Origin: Callaeas wilsoni
Taxonomy: Eukaryota > Chordata > Aves > Passeriformes > Callaeidae
Direction of reading: 5' to 3'
DNA: 64,000 nucleotides
Assembly (NCBI GenBank): GCA_013398955.1
Contig: VWPU01009476.1
Location: 62,001 to 126,000 of the forward strand
Every line of letters begins with the position of its first letter. The stretch's first letter is position 1. Below are positions 26,531 through 39,098 of this stretch, one piece after another. The translations under genes and the position numbers were made by a program. The notes under the pieces were generated by a model that had not been told where the DNA came from, did not search any database, and was given only the letters and a program-made list of their open reading frames with translations.

Positions 26531-26687
26531 AGAATCAAAGAATCATGGAATCCTTTAGGTTGGAAAATACTTCTAAGATCATTGAGTCCAGCACTGCCAA
26601 GTCCAATACTAAAACGTGTCCCTGAGTTCCACTTCCACACATCTTTCCAATACCTCCAGAGATGGTGACTCCAGCACTTCCCTGAGA
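26531..26687 (-). mobile_element. CR1 LINE 3' end fragment, antisense
   Basis: The plus strand begins AGAATCAAAGAATCATGGAATC, the complement of the CR1 3' terminal ATTCTRTG repeats. It continues through the usual 'ggttggaaaatacttctaagatcattgagtcca' region and the CCAATACTAAAACGTGTCCC block typical of one avian CR1 subfamily, up to CCTCCAGAGATGGTGACTCC. Only about 155 bp are recognisable, and similarity fades near 26690. This is a 5'-truncated dead copy on the minus strand. Confidence 0.92.
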
Positions 26688-29600
26688 GAGAGTCAGTGTA
26701 TTACCATTGCTTCCACATCTCTCTGCTGATGCAGGGAGTCTCTCAAACAAAAACCGGTGGCTTCAGAACACACTGTGAAGGAAGGTAACGTACGTAATGT
26801 CTTCCAAATTCAAACCCATCTTTTTCCCAGCCCCTTCGTTCTTCACCTACCCAGTCCCAGTATGAAAGCTTCTCTCCATGGCTGTCTTGGTTGTATCTTT
26901 CCTGGCCAATTCTCCTGCAGACCAAGGTGTGTATTACCCTTGGTTGGCCTTGGTACATTTCTTGTGCCGAGAAGTCATCCCTGACACCTTTCCAAAATCT
27001 TCTTGACTGCTGTGTCCTGTGGAATTGCTGATGCAGCAGGGAGGTTAAGGTCTCTATTAACCAGGTCTGTGTTACAGAAACTTCCTTGAGGTACTTAGAA
27101 AAGATCTCTTCTATTTCTCACCCTGATCATGCAGTTTCTAACAAATTCTCTGGATCACAGTCCACAAGATCTCAACAAGCTTTTTGTCTACCCTGACCAA
27201 TGATGGGATATATTCCCTGGTGAATTCAGATGTTAAAATGCCACAAACATCTTCAGGGCATGTGCAAAACACATATATACACAGATTTATAACTACTTTG
27301 GGAAAGATTTCCTGGATTTCCATAAATAAAGGGCAAAAGGTAAGTCCTTGTCACATGGCTTCCCCTACCCATCATCATCAAACAAAGGTAAAAGGGATGA
27401 ATCACTGGGATAGTTGAAAGAAAAAAGCACCATAACTTTTTCACACTGGCTTAGGTTCAGTTTTCAAAAGCACAATTTCAGAAAAGACTGAGTTGTTTTT
27501 GTTGCAATTTTCCTAAGAAAATTCAGCCAGAGGCAGAGAGTATGTTAGGTATTTTCAAATTATTAAAGTTTGCAGCTGAAATTTCTAACAAGAAGTTCCA
27601 AGAAACTTTAATGGTTGGTAATACCGTCCAAGGTATAAGCTATAAACAAAATAACTAAGAAAGAAATTTCAATATGCTTGTATGTGGCACCTTTTCACTG
27701 TATCCTGAACGTTACCATGAACGGAGAATCTGTACCTCCATCAAAAGTGCCTTTTATCTTCCAGAGAAAACACACAGCATACAAATGTATCCTCTGTTCT
27801 GCTTCCGAAAGCAGAAAAACTTAAAAAACGGATTAAAACCAAAAAGAGCAAATACTCAATAGAATTGCACAGGCTACAGTTTTGAGCTCATGTGCTGCAC
27901 TGTTTCGGATTCAAGTGAATTCATTTAGCAAGTGCAGTTGTCATAATTTTCTGTTAAGCTCTCAGGACTGGTGGGGACAGCCAGCTTAAGGAAGACTTGA
28001 GCATGTGTAAACACTAACCTGTACTTCTGTCAGTCCCAAAATTAAAAAGAAAACTTAATGAATTTTGTGGGGGCCCTCATATCAGCCTGGTCTTTAGTAT
28101 AAATATGATCATGCATTTAGGATTTTGATTCCAAAGGGGTGCATACCTTGCTTTCTATTTATTGGGTATGCTTTCTGGGTTATCTCTTTTAAATTAAGTC
28201 TGTGATTAACTTTGATGTGTCTATCAACACAAGATCATAGGCTTACTTATCCAGTACTGCTGGGAAGCTGAAATATTTTAATGACAATCTAGAAATGAGA
28301 AAAACATTAAAGAAAAAAGAATTACTAAGGCTCCAAGATGATAACATTACATTAAAGCCTACTTCTGAGATGCCCATGTACAACTTAAACATGCATTCAA
28401 AGACAGACATGAACTTTAAGCTTTAGTGTCGCTACGGAGTCTGTCAGCTATTGGCTACCATTTGTATCATGAAAACAATGTGAATTGAATGACTAGTAGT
28501 TCAAAAATTTGATCTTTGCTACAATATCACCAGATCACTACAGAATTATTAGATTATGAAGGTACCACCCAACTGTCACATCACTTACATTTTCAGATCT
28601 TATCCAAGCAAAAACCTATAACTTTAAATAATTTTTGTGAGAAAGGCAAACAAGTTGAATGGATGTACTGAAGTGTCCTGAAGCATATATTCTTGATTGA
28701 CTGCAGCAAAACATGAACTATCTTCACAAAGAGTTATATTAATAGTCCCAGGAGTCAGTTTTATCTGCATAGTGGTTTAAAAGAAAACTAAAAAAGCTAA
28801 TGACAGTAGGAAAATGTATTCTGTGTTTCGAAACTGATGCAAAGATGATTATATAATTATTATTTAACAGGATTTTGTTTTGTTTTTAATTTATACTGTT
28901 TCTTTTAATTTGAGCATTTGGTAACTCCCAATGTACGAGGCAGGACTTCCTCCTCCCTCAGCGTTCTGCTCCAAAGCTGATTCAGAGGTATGTGCTGGAG
29001 CCAGGAGTCTGTAGGAAATGCAAGTCCTTAAGAAAATTAGCCTTGTTCTCAAGGAAAAAACTTCTGACTTAAAAGAGCCCCTCCCCTGATATTGTAATTG
29101 TAATTTCAAATGTGTATGGGATATCTCCTTTTATGTTTTTCACTGATTGTGCTGATAGCGCAAGATAAAGAAGAATGTTGTGTTATTGCAAACAACTATA
29201 ATTTTGATGTATATAATTCATTTTTAATAAGGACAACTTATTAAAATTTCCCCACATATTTCCCCTTAGAAATGTATTTAAAAGAGCCTGCAATAAACTA
29301 CATTCTACAAAGCAAGGCTATTTATAGGCAAAAAACCAAAACCCAAGTATGCTGGTTTCAAAGAAATTGCTTAAGCAGGTGCATACTAAAAAGCTGAGCT
29401 TGTTTGTGCACAAAAGCTCAAACAAAGATTTTTACTGGTAATTCAGAAACTTGGTGTGCATGTAGGTGGGCTAAAAAATAGCAAGTGTACAGTATTTCCA
29501 TATCAAACAAATTTTGATATCAAAGATTGCTCCTGCAAAATGTAAAAAAGCAACAACTTTCCCTATAAATAGAGATCCTGTCTTCAGAAACAAGTTTTCA

Positions 29601-31317
29601 GGATTATTTTATTGGAAAAGGAGGTATGGGATAAAGGATCTCAAATGAGATGTCCGACTAGAGCAGCTTAGTGTGGCATTTCAGTCCTGCCCCTTTGAAA
29701 GCTGCCCCTGTGTTTTCCAAATCTGAATCCCTCTGCTTTCCTCTCCAGAGGACATGATGAGAACTGCATTTCTCCTGTTTACAGCTTCCACAGAGGATGT
29801 AGAACACAATGCTTTATGCCGTGCAGCGATGTCCTTCCATTCTGACTGACACCATCAATAAACTCTCTTTACTGACACTCGAACATTCAGGGGGTTTAGA
29901 TTTGCATGTTAACACAGACAGAAATCAGGTGTTGCTGTACATCTGCCTTTAGGTCCTGCCCATCCACCCCCCTGCTCCTCAGCACTGGTTAGGATTTCAT
30001 CCTCTGATGAGTGTGAAAAATGGAGGAAATCCACTGAGGAAAATCAGCCCTTTGCAGCAAATCGATGCAGCCTGGGCTGGGATGACTTCCTCAGGAGTCC
30101 ATTCCTTGCAATAAACGAACAGTGCAGCCAAGAGAGAAGGGAGAACGTTTCAAGAGCAAGGAGGGTGTCTAGTTTGCCCCTTCTCATGACTGAAGAAATG
30201 AGAAATGTTGTACTGGCATTCTAATTCTGACATTCCCCTTATAAGAACTGTTCAACACTCCAGGATTGCCTGCTCTCTGTGTCCTGTTTCTAAGGCCTGG
30301 ACTCGGCCCCTGCATGCCACGCTTGTACGCAATTCAGGGACAGGAGGTCAGGATGTGATACACAGGGCCAGCCAGCAAAAATACATCAAGTTCCTTGGAT
30401 GATTCAAAGAAGAGCAGTGGATGAGACATCCGTTGTGGCCTTCAGCATCCATTTAAATTGGGATGATACCAAGAATAACAGAATAATAGAAATTTAAGTG
30501 TGAATGAATGATGACTTATATGGGTTAAACTCAACTTCTAAAAAATACATACTTGACATATCTGGCCTGTAGCCTGCTGTGCATTTTTACGTTGTGTTTT
30601 CAGAAATAAGAGGATTTTTTTAGGTTGATCAGAGGCAGCTGTACTTTTTGAAATGGCTTATACTGTATCTGTACTTTACACTACACTAATGGACTTCTCT
30701 GATGCAGCAATCCTAATCCATTTGGGCTGCTATGGATGGCTACATTTCTGTAAACTGGAGATAGTTTTGTTCCCAATTTAAACATGGATTTGAATGAACA
30801 TTAGTGATGGGCAAACTGAAATTCTGGAGCTGCAGTTCAGTTTGAAAAGGACTGACATACTTGTTTATCCAAACTTCCTGGGTTTACACAAAGCGCAACT
30901 GCAAATGATCTCAGGAAGAGAAAAGCCTCTTGTGACACTTTCAGAACTCCATGTATTCAGTGAAAATGAAACCCACAGATACAGGAAGTGCGAGAGGATG
31001 AAAATACATAGTTCAAATGACTATTTTGTTAAAGTTTTGTGAAAGTTTTGGGCTACACCAGTCTGCCCAAATTAGAATTGTTACTTGTTCATTTATTCAT
31101 ACTTCTATTAAAATGTGAAGGCTAGAGGCTACCAGAAAGTGTGTTGACAGTATTTTCATGCTGCTTGGCTGTACTTTCTTGTTTCAAGGGTGTGCTACAT
31201 TGTTCTGAAAGCATCCGCTCTGATATACCAACAAAACTTCTGAAACTCACAGCATTCTCTGAGTGCAGTAAGTAATTTTATCAGCACTAAACACTTTCAG
31301 CACAGCACTATTATAGC
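26688..31317. other. Unique AT-rich non-coding sequence, no gene seen
   Basis: I find no recognisable gene, RNA or repeat here. Short ORFs up to 82 codons have no family resemblance. The stretch 26743-26958, upstream (minus sense) of the CR1 fragment, is open for 71 codons but does not match CR1 ORF2 as I know it. An AATAAA with GT/C-rich surroundings near 29.86 kb was considered as an LTR tail and rejected. Confidence 0.5.
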
Positions 31318-31635
31318 AAAATCATGGAATATTCTGATTTGGAAAGAACCCACAAGGGTCCAATTCTTAGGCCTGCACAGGACACGCCATCGTGTGCCTG
31401 AGAGCACTGTCCAAATGCTCCTTGAGCTCTGGCTGGCTGGGGCTCTGACCACTGCCCTGGAGAGCCCATTCCAGTGCCCAGCCACCCTCTGGGTGAAGAA
31501 CCTTTTTTCTGATATCCAGCCTAAAGCTCCCCTGACACAACTTTAGGCCATTCCCTCAGGTCCTGTCACTGGTCACCACAGAGAAGAGATCTGTGCCCAC
31601 CCCTCCTCTTCCCCTCACAAGGAGTTGTACCTGCA
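31318..31635 (-). mobile_element. CR1 LINE 3' fragment, antisense
   Basis: The plus strand reads AAAATCATGGAATATTCTGA then TTGGAAAGAACCCACAAGG, the complement of a CR1 3' terminus and 3' UTR. It continues with CTGGCTGGGGCTCTGACCAC, GAGCCCATTCCAGTGCCC, GGGTGAAGAACCTTTTTTCTGATATCCAGCC and CACAAGGAGTTGTA, all in the order seen in antisense avian CR1 copies (complement of the ORF2 C-terminal codons). It spans about 320 bp and has decayed terminal repeats, so it is an old copy. Confidence 0.93.
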
Positions 31636-34600
31636 AATATACATCACAATAAAATTATATATAAAATTACAAATAGTATAGGACTATATAAATGCAGAAT
31701 ATTCAATATATAAATACATAATATTTATTGTATTGACTGATTCGTTTATTGGGTTTTGGTGTTTTCTCAGTTTTTGTTTGGAAATGGTCCATGATACCTA
31801 GGAATATATCTCCATGCAGCGCTGTAAACTTTTAAGAGGGATCAGCATTTGATCCTATAATACTTGATTGGAACCTTGACATGCTATAAATGAAGTAGAT
31901 TTGTTGACTTCTAAATGCTTTAATCTAGGAATGGAGGCAAGAGTTCTTCTCAGAGTGCCAGAAGAGAAGGAAGGCTAGCCTGTAGGCACTGTCTTCATAG
32001 AGAGAAAGCATGTATATGTCATGGGCTCAGCCTTCAGAAAGAAAAATGGACACAAGTGGAAAGAAGAAACAGAATTAAAAAAAAAAAATTTCTAAACCTG
32101 CTTCAGGAAAAATTGTGTTTTCAAGAGAATCCTTTTTGCCTTGTCACCAACAAAAGCTTTATACAAGAAAAAGCCTAAATTATGGCTTTTTTTTCCCCCG
32201 CTTCCTTTTCTCCAAATCTCTCAAAATTTTTCTTTCTTCAAAAACAGCATCCAAGTAACATCTGTCAAAGAGAAAGAACCAGAAATCTCTATGCTGCTAA
32301 TTCTTATTTTTCAAGTTAGGTACAACATTTGGTCCTACCTCACTGCCTCCTGTATGTATCACTTTTTATGAACGGCTGAAAGCAGAAGTGTGCAATTCAA
32401 AAAGCCAAACCAGGTATTAGAAGGAAATATTTATGCTTTGATTATTGAGTTTGACACAGTCTAGAAAGCAGACAGATGTGGCATAAATACACACTCATCC
32501 TTTTGGGTAATGGAAAATATTTCAAACAATTTATATTAGTTATTAAATAAAAAACATGGACAAAATAGATTTATGCCTAAAAACGCTTCTAAAGAGATCA
32601 AAGATAACTGCACCTGGTTAGTGAAGTATTGAAGGTACTATCAGTTGTAACTCAGGTGACTGCAACCTCTGGACACTTCAACTCCTTTCCTGACCTTCTC
32701 AGGCAACAATCAGTGCCCTGGAGTCTTCTGTTTTCTGGCAGAGTTGGCTGCTGCCTTCTGTATTATTCAATACGAAGTGGGACCAAATCAAACAGATTTA
32801 AAAGATGTCTTAAAAATGAAAACCATGACAGAAAAATAAAGGTTAATCAGAGAACCTGATTTTTTTTCCCCTGTAATTTATTAAAGAATTGCAGTTTTCA
32901 TAGAGCTGGAGGTGCCCTTACTTGTTATTACAGGAACACCTTCAATTTTGCACATTTCTCAGTGCTGACTTGCTGTCCATGGGGTGCTTGCAGAACAGCG
33001 TATGGTGCACTCTGGACAAATTTTCCCCCTACTAGAGAACCACAGTACAGCTTTGGCAAGCAAGCATTTTAAGGATCAACAGAAAAATTGGGAGTTTATT
33101 TTCTGTGTTGGTCCAATTAGAGTTACCCTGCAACTCCCAATGTCTTTCTATTCTCTCACCTGCCATAGCTGTCAGGAATTTGGAAGTGTGTACTCATTTA
33201 AATCGATACCAGATTGCCTTAAAACCACTCACACAATATGCTCTAGACTGCATTATTCTCTTGGAGAAGGTCTATGAGTCAGTTCCTCGTTTCCTTTACA
33301 GAAGGGCCTTTCTCAATTAAATTCCACTTAGGCGTCTTGTCCGGTGTCGATTATTAAATGTAATAGCTTTTACACTACAAAGATGATGCAGAATATGTAT
33401 ATGAATCCCACACAAATATCTGATAAACCAAGCACACAAAAACATACACAGAAAGAAACATACCAAGATGAACACTTGTTCATGTATGTGCAATATGGAA
33501 AGTAAAACCCATTTTTGGCATCTGGTTTTGTATTTCTGTGGTATGTGCAATATTCTCATCTATAAAACCTTCAAAGCACCTCCAAGATCTTCACCTAATA
33601 TGGATAGGCATTAACATATTCCCACTGCAGCTGATAGGAGTCCTGTTTGCTGAAAGTCAAATGTGTATTGAAAAAAGTTGAGACTTCTCAGCATCTGACG
33701 GACGCAGGCTACAAGATAATTGGGATGCAGTTAAACTGGGATTTGGAAATTCAGCTCTATTCAAACTTGTAGTCCCACTGATCAATTTTTTTCCCCCGAG
33801 TCTTAGAGAGCCTCGTGCCCGTGTATCTGATTTATGATGTATGGGAGGCTAGTTTTAAAAATATATACACAGACCCAGAGAACTCTATACAAGAAATTAT
33901 AGACTAATATAATCGACGACCAGCTGGCAATACATGTTGGGCAAAAAAGGAAGATGTGACAACTTCAGCTAAACCAACAGACAGAATCACTTGATTTGGT
34001 CTCTGCACATCTTTAAAATCATGCTCTGTGAACATTGTTATGACAGGGAAAAACAAGATTTTTTTCCCTGTAAAATTAAATGTCACTCTTGATAGCATAA
34101 TATCTGAAACATCACCCTTCCAAGTCCATAGCAATACTTTACACAGAAAATTAAACTCTCTCTCTGTTTATTGAGTGGATAATGCTGTCTTCGAATGTGT
34201 GAGAACCCCTGCTAGGTGAGAAATTAAAAAAGAAGCACTATAAAGTCTAATGGTATGTATGAAATACAAAAAAGAGAGAAAAAGGTAACTTAATTGGTAA
34301 TCAGAAGAAATCATAAAACTAATCATGCAATTAATGTCTTAAAAAGCCGGCATATGAGGTGTGTATAATTACCAGAAAACAATGCAGTGATGGTTTCAAG
34401 GATTAATGAATTAATGATTGTTGGGGGGAGGAGGATTTGATCTGCAATTTTAGATGTTAGCTTTAAATCCATGCTTAAACTATTACTTTACTTTGTTTAC
34501 AGGAAATACCCTCACCTTACATATAGAATTTATCTCTGAAATTAGTATTTTTTCAATATTACATTGGAAACATTTTCCTTGAGAAAGATGCAGATGTGTT

Positions 34601-35204
34601 TCCTTTTCCTTTATACGGCTCCCCATCCTCCCCTCTTGTTCATGAAAATTGAGGACTCTTGGCAAGGAGAAGAGTTTGGGCAGCACATACATCAAAATGA
34701 CACAAAGCCTAGAGAAATTCACCAATTGCAGGTGCCAGAATAAATTAAAAAATATCTTGACATATATAAATATTTTAATTTTCTCTTTAAAATGTAAAGT
34801 GCTACACCACATATTATCAATTGTCCTTTGTTTTGTACACACATTAAAAATAAATTTGTGTTCTGGTGCTGATTGCTAATTTACTGATGATCTTATATAT
34901 CAAGATGTTAATTTGTTGATAAAATGAGGTGATAGAAAATTACAAATGATTTAAGACTGCTGTACATCAAAACATAAGCATTCCTTTGATTTCGTTGCCA
35001 ACTACAAAGATTTCAAACCATGCTACGTAAACATTGGTCTTTGTTCCTTTTTTTCCCTTGTCGTGTGGTTCAAATGCGTGCATCTGCTGCTAGACATGAC
35101 AGCAATGCATGACGGATGGAGGGGTGGATGAAAGGATTGCTTTTTTTATGGCAGAGTCCCATAATTCAAAAACCTTCAAGGAAGGGCTATGGGGATGGTC
35201 CAGA

Positions 35205-35345
35205 GAAGAGGATGCTGGCTTAGGACTGAGGAGATCTGGGATACCAAATGCATCCCCAGGGCCAATAGCCCATCCCTGATCTGAGTCCCCATTTGTAATT
35301 GATACATATTACTTCCCTACTAGAAAAGTAAATGCCTTTAAGGCT
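35205..35345 (+). mobile_element. MIR-like (CORE-SINE) relic, sense
   Basis: Blocks occur in the order expected of an amniote MIR-type SINE. GGACTGAGGAGATCTGGGAT corresponds to the tRNA-derived head ('gactcaggagacctgggttc'). After a gap come GTCCCCATTTGTAA and ATTACTTCCCTACT, corresponding to the core ('ttccccatctgtaaaatggggataatagcacttccctacct'). Divergence is strong and part of the middle is missing, as expected for an element older than the bird radiation. Confidence 0.42.
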
Positions 35346-38300
35346 GCCAGGTAGATGGATGCTATAATAAGAGCAGAAAGGTGAGTAGTACAGGTAGAGA
35401 TTTTTAAACTAAGAAACGGGTGAATCCTTGTAAAATGAACCACTGTTAGAAATGTTAAGTCCTGTCTATGAAAAGTTTGGCGGAGGCTGGGTTCCCACAA
35501 GGTCTGCGGTGCTCCAGGACTTGAGCTACTCGTGGGTAGCTCGGGTCTCAGCACAATTCCTCTCTTCACCTCCAGATAATGCGCTCAGTTGGGGAAAGGA
35601 GTAAAGGAAGGAAAAAGAACAAGCCAGAACAGAGCAAAGAAGATATGGAAATGGGACTGAGAAGATATCAAGCCAATTCTCAGGTCTGTTGCTATCTTTC
35701 CACATGGGTTATGGACACTCACAGTTCATTTCTACGCTCCAGCTCCCAGCTGTAGCAGTGGTTACGATACTTGGCTGCACCTCAGAGGGGTTCCATCACC
35801 CCTCCTTTAATGGCTGGAGCATGCACTCAGTGGCAGTGACGGGGCTTTGAGACAGGCAGAATAAATATTACAGGTGAAAATGGTGTTTGCACATTTGGTA
35901 TTTGTATGTGAAGGACTGAAGTGTGTCTGGGCAACATCAGCCACTTCGTATTGAGCAGTCACTTACATCTAATGATCTCTGAAGTCCCTAAATCCAGACT
36001 GATCCAGTCACTGGTTGATGCAGCCTCATTCTCATGTGTCTGCAGGAAGGCATCAGAGGGAACAGGATCATAACTTCTAGGTGTCAAGGCCCCAGGGCTG
36101 TCAGTTGCCCCAGGGAGAATCCAAATTCTTTTCAAATGAAGTGTGATTTTTTTTTTTTTAGTGCACTTTCTTCCTTCAGTGAGTTTGGGACTGCTTTTGA
36201 TGGAAGTTAGAGAGTCTTACAGTAGTTTTAGTATTTCTAGATCACTAAGTTTCTATTTTACTGTTGCTGGAGCTCTGTGACCTGCTGTGTGAGACACTGA
36301 CTGCCCTGTCATCCCAGTGAAGTTACTGGCACAAGGCTGCTGGGAGGGCTGGACAGGATCATATTTTGATTTGGCAGAGCATGACTTCACTAAACCTCAC
36401 TACTGAGGGCAAACATACGCCTTGTCTGATTTTGCATAGAGCTAGACTTCTGCTGTCCTTTGAAATCACAGTTTGTGTTGTGTAAATAAGACTTATTCTT
36501 GCTCTTTCTGCTGGACACAGACAGAGGAGATATTTGCAGACAAAAAAGTCATAGTCTAAATCATATAAATTACCATCAGCTTTCTATTTTTCATTCTGCA
36601 AGATAAGCCTTGTCTTTTCCTATTTTTGGACAAATAATATAAACACCGATCTCTAATAATGGAATCTGATCAGCAAGAGAAACTATTATTATTTTCATAA
36701 TAGCAAAAGAACACTTGAGATGTGGATTTCTCAGTCTTTAAAAACATAGGAGTGATCCAACCAAGCTAGACCAAAAATGCACATATTCAACAGTCTTCAG
36801 TTGGCAGCAACCACTGGTGGATGCTCGGAGAAGAGTAAGAACAGCTGCAGAAGCAAGTCAGGACACTTGTGCTCAGCACTGGCCATGTGATGCTTCTCTC
36901 CAGTCTCCACTCTGTAACATGGTGGGATTTCATTTCGAGGTTTAAGGATCTTGAGCTCTTCTCTGGATACCACCTGATGTGAAACATGGTCTGACATCCC
37001 GTGATGTGAGTGCCTCTATTCCTGCCTCTAAGCACTGAGGAGAGGAAGGGTATTCTTGGATCTCACATTCTAGAGGTATCCCATTTAAGTTGTCCTCATA
37101 TACTGAAGTTTTGCAATCTCTTGACTAGTCAGAACCATCCCAACTCTTTCCAAGCTTAAGATGTTAAGAGATTTAAAGCAAGTTCTAATGCATTTGCCTT
37201 TATCTCGCCTCATAAAATGGCCAGGAAGATCTGTATGTTTTACTGATGGAAATTTGGTTGCTATGCTTTATCAAGAGGAGCTTGAATTCAATATTTAACC
37301 CCCAAGCATAATTGTGCATTTCCTTGAGACGAGAAAGCAGGGTAAGGAAAGGCTGAACCAACAAAGCAATGGCTCCTGCAGTTCTGCAGTCTGTCTCCTT
37401 ATCCATATCCTGCAATATGACACAGAGGTATCCAAGAAATTTGGAAGAGTTCTGCTTTGCTCTGACAATCCATAAAGTCAACAAAAATTAACTCCCTCAT
37501 CTTGATGAATTCCCCTTCACAAATATCCAACATCAAGAAAATTCTACTTACAGCACTAAAAGAAAATTTCTCAGTACAAGTCTTTTCTAGGTATAAAAGC
37601 CACGGACAACATTCAGAAATAGATTGATTAATTTTCCTTTTCATAAAAGTTATTAAAGTCTCAAAATTTCTAACTGCAAATTTTATAATCAGTAATGTTA
37701 GCACTTCATCTAGATGATCAGAGCAATTTAAGTGAACTCACTCTTAAAAGTTAAACATGAAAATACATGTTTTGATTAATATGACTAGATAATGCGTGAG
37801 TTAGAAAAATAGATTACTGGAATTTCTACCCTAAACCCACAGTTTACTGTATCAAAAATTTATGCTGTAAAGTTCCAAAAATAATGCCTCATTTTCAAAA
37901 TTGCTTGGCATTTTGGATCTCATCTGATGTAAACTGTAGCTTTGAGTATTCACTAGCTTTGAAAATCAAATGACAGTGACACGTGCTAAACACTGAGCCC
38001 TGAATCTAAATAATTCAAAATTAAAAAGTAATTTTGAAACTCTAGTGAGAGTGTTGATAAGAAGTGGAATAAAGTTTTCAGCACAGTGCAGAAGAATTTC
38101 TGAGTCTTCTGACTAGAAATATTCAATCATGTCCACAAGACTGCTCTTACCCCCCCAGCCATGATCTGCTTTAGTTTATGCTAATTTCTTTCACCCAAGC
38201 TGTTCCTTAAACCAATCTTTCCTGATTGTTTTTTTTTTCTACAAAGCAATTCAGCATTATTTAATCTTACATGACACTCAGACAGTGACTTAATAATTAA

Positions 38301-38920
38301 TATGCCAAGTAAAGCAGGTAAACTAAATCACCTCTTAAATTAAGAAACCAGATCCTTTCTATTAGAGCATAAACATAATTTAAAACATTGGTCTTAATAA
38401 CTCATGCACTATTAAGGAAAGAGCAGGTGGCTTAGTGTTGCTAATGCTGAATTGATATTACAGAAAAATATGAGAATCTTAGGTTGGTGTATTATGTACT
38501 TCAGTTGCTTTCTAGCTGTACCATCAGCATTTAAATCATGAAATTAGATTCCTATTCATGATACACACTCTTCTGAATTTTAACATGCATATTATAATTA
38601 TTTTTAGAAATTAAGGGATAATGTTTATTCCCAGTAGATACTATTTTTTTAAAACTTTATTATTAAAATAGCATGTTTTTAAACGTTAACTACCAAACTG
38701 CAGGAAGCAGGGCAGGTATCTCCCTGATAATCAGTAACCAAACATGCTCTTTCCATTAGCAGGCTGGGTGAAAAGAGAGGCTGAGCTGGAGTCAGTGTAC
38801 ACTAAGTGCCCCAGCATTAGAAGTTCAGGAAGGGTCACTGATGGGACTGCAGGCAGTTTGGTTTAGCTCTGTTTTGCAATGGCCATTTAAAGTCTTTTTC
38901 TTTTTTTAATGCTCACATAC

Positions 38921-39098
38921 CTGTACCATAAGGCTCTTGTGCACAATTCACAGCTGCTCAGCATCCCTTCCAGGCAGAAACAGGGAAGTTTGTCTCCTGC
39001 CTGCTCCCCGGACCAGAATTCACCCTTAGTTTCTGCAGAGTGACATCGTGCATTGTACACTGAGAGCCAGGAGCTTCCACTCTGATACATCCAAGGAG
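38921..39098 (-). other. Candidate internal exon (low confidence)
   Basis: On the minus strand an acceptor (…TGTCCCTATTTTCAG) precedes 178 bases that end in TACAG followed by the donor GTATGT. One frame is open throughout (phase 2 in, phase 2 out) and reads PWMYQSGSSWLSVYNARCHS…, cysteine-rich in its second half (CFCLEGMLSSCELC). I do not recognise the protein. It could be a lncRNA or cryptic exon, or chance. No compatible neighbouring exon was found. Confidence 0.15.

Noticed and set aside
26743..26958. 71-codon minus-strand ORF just upstream of the antisense CR1
   Set aside because: Does not continue CR1 ORF2 similarity and has no other match; treated as chance.
29800..29900. CAATAAACTCTCTTTACTGACACTC looked like an LTR R/U5
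   Set aside because: No TG start, no TATA box, no CA end and no flanking duplication could be found.
34676..34720. U6 snRNA-like string GGCAGCACATACATCAAAAT
   Set aside because: Only the first dozen bases and a few short words resemble U6; the rest, the U6 start and a terminator are absent.
37200..37704. Two overlapping minus-strand ORFs (101 and 94 codons) that look like one frameshifted protein
   Set aside because: The composition is protein-like (leucine-rich, HEAT-like), but I cannot match it to any family and the overlap in different frames is common by chance.
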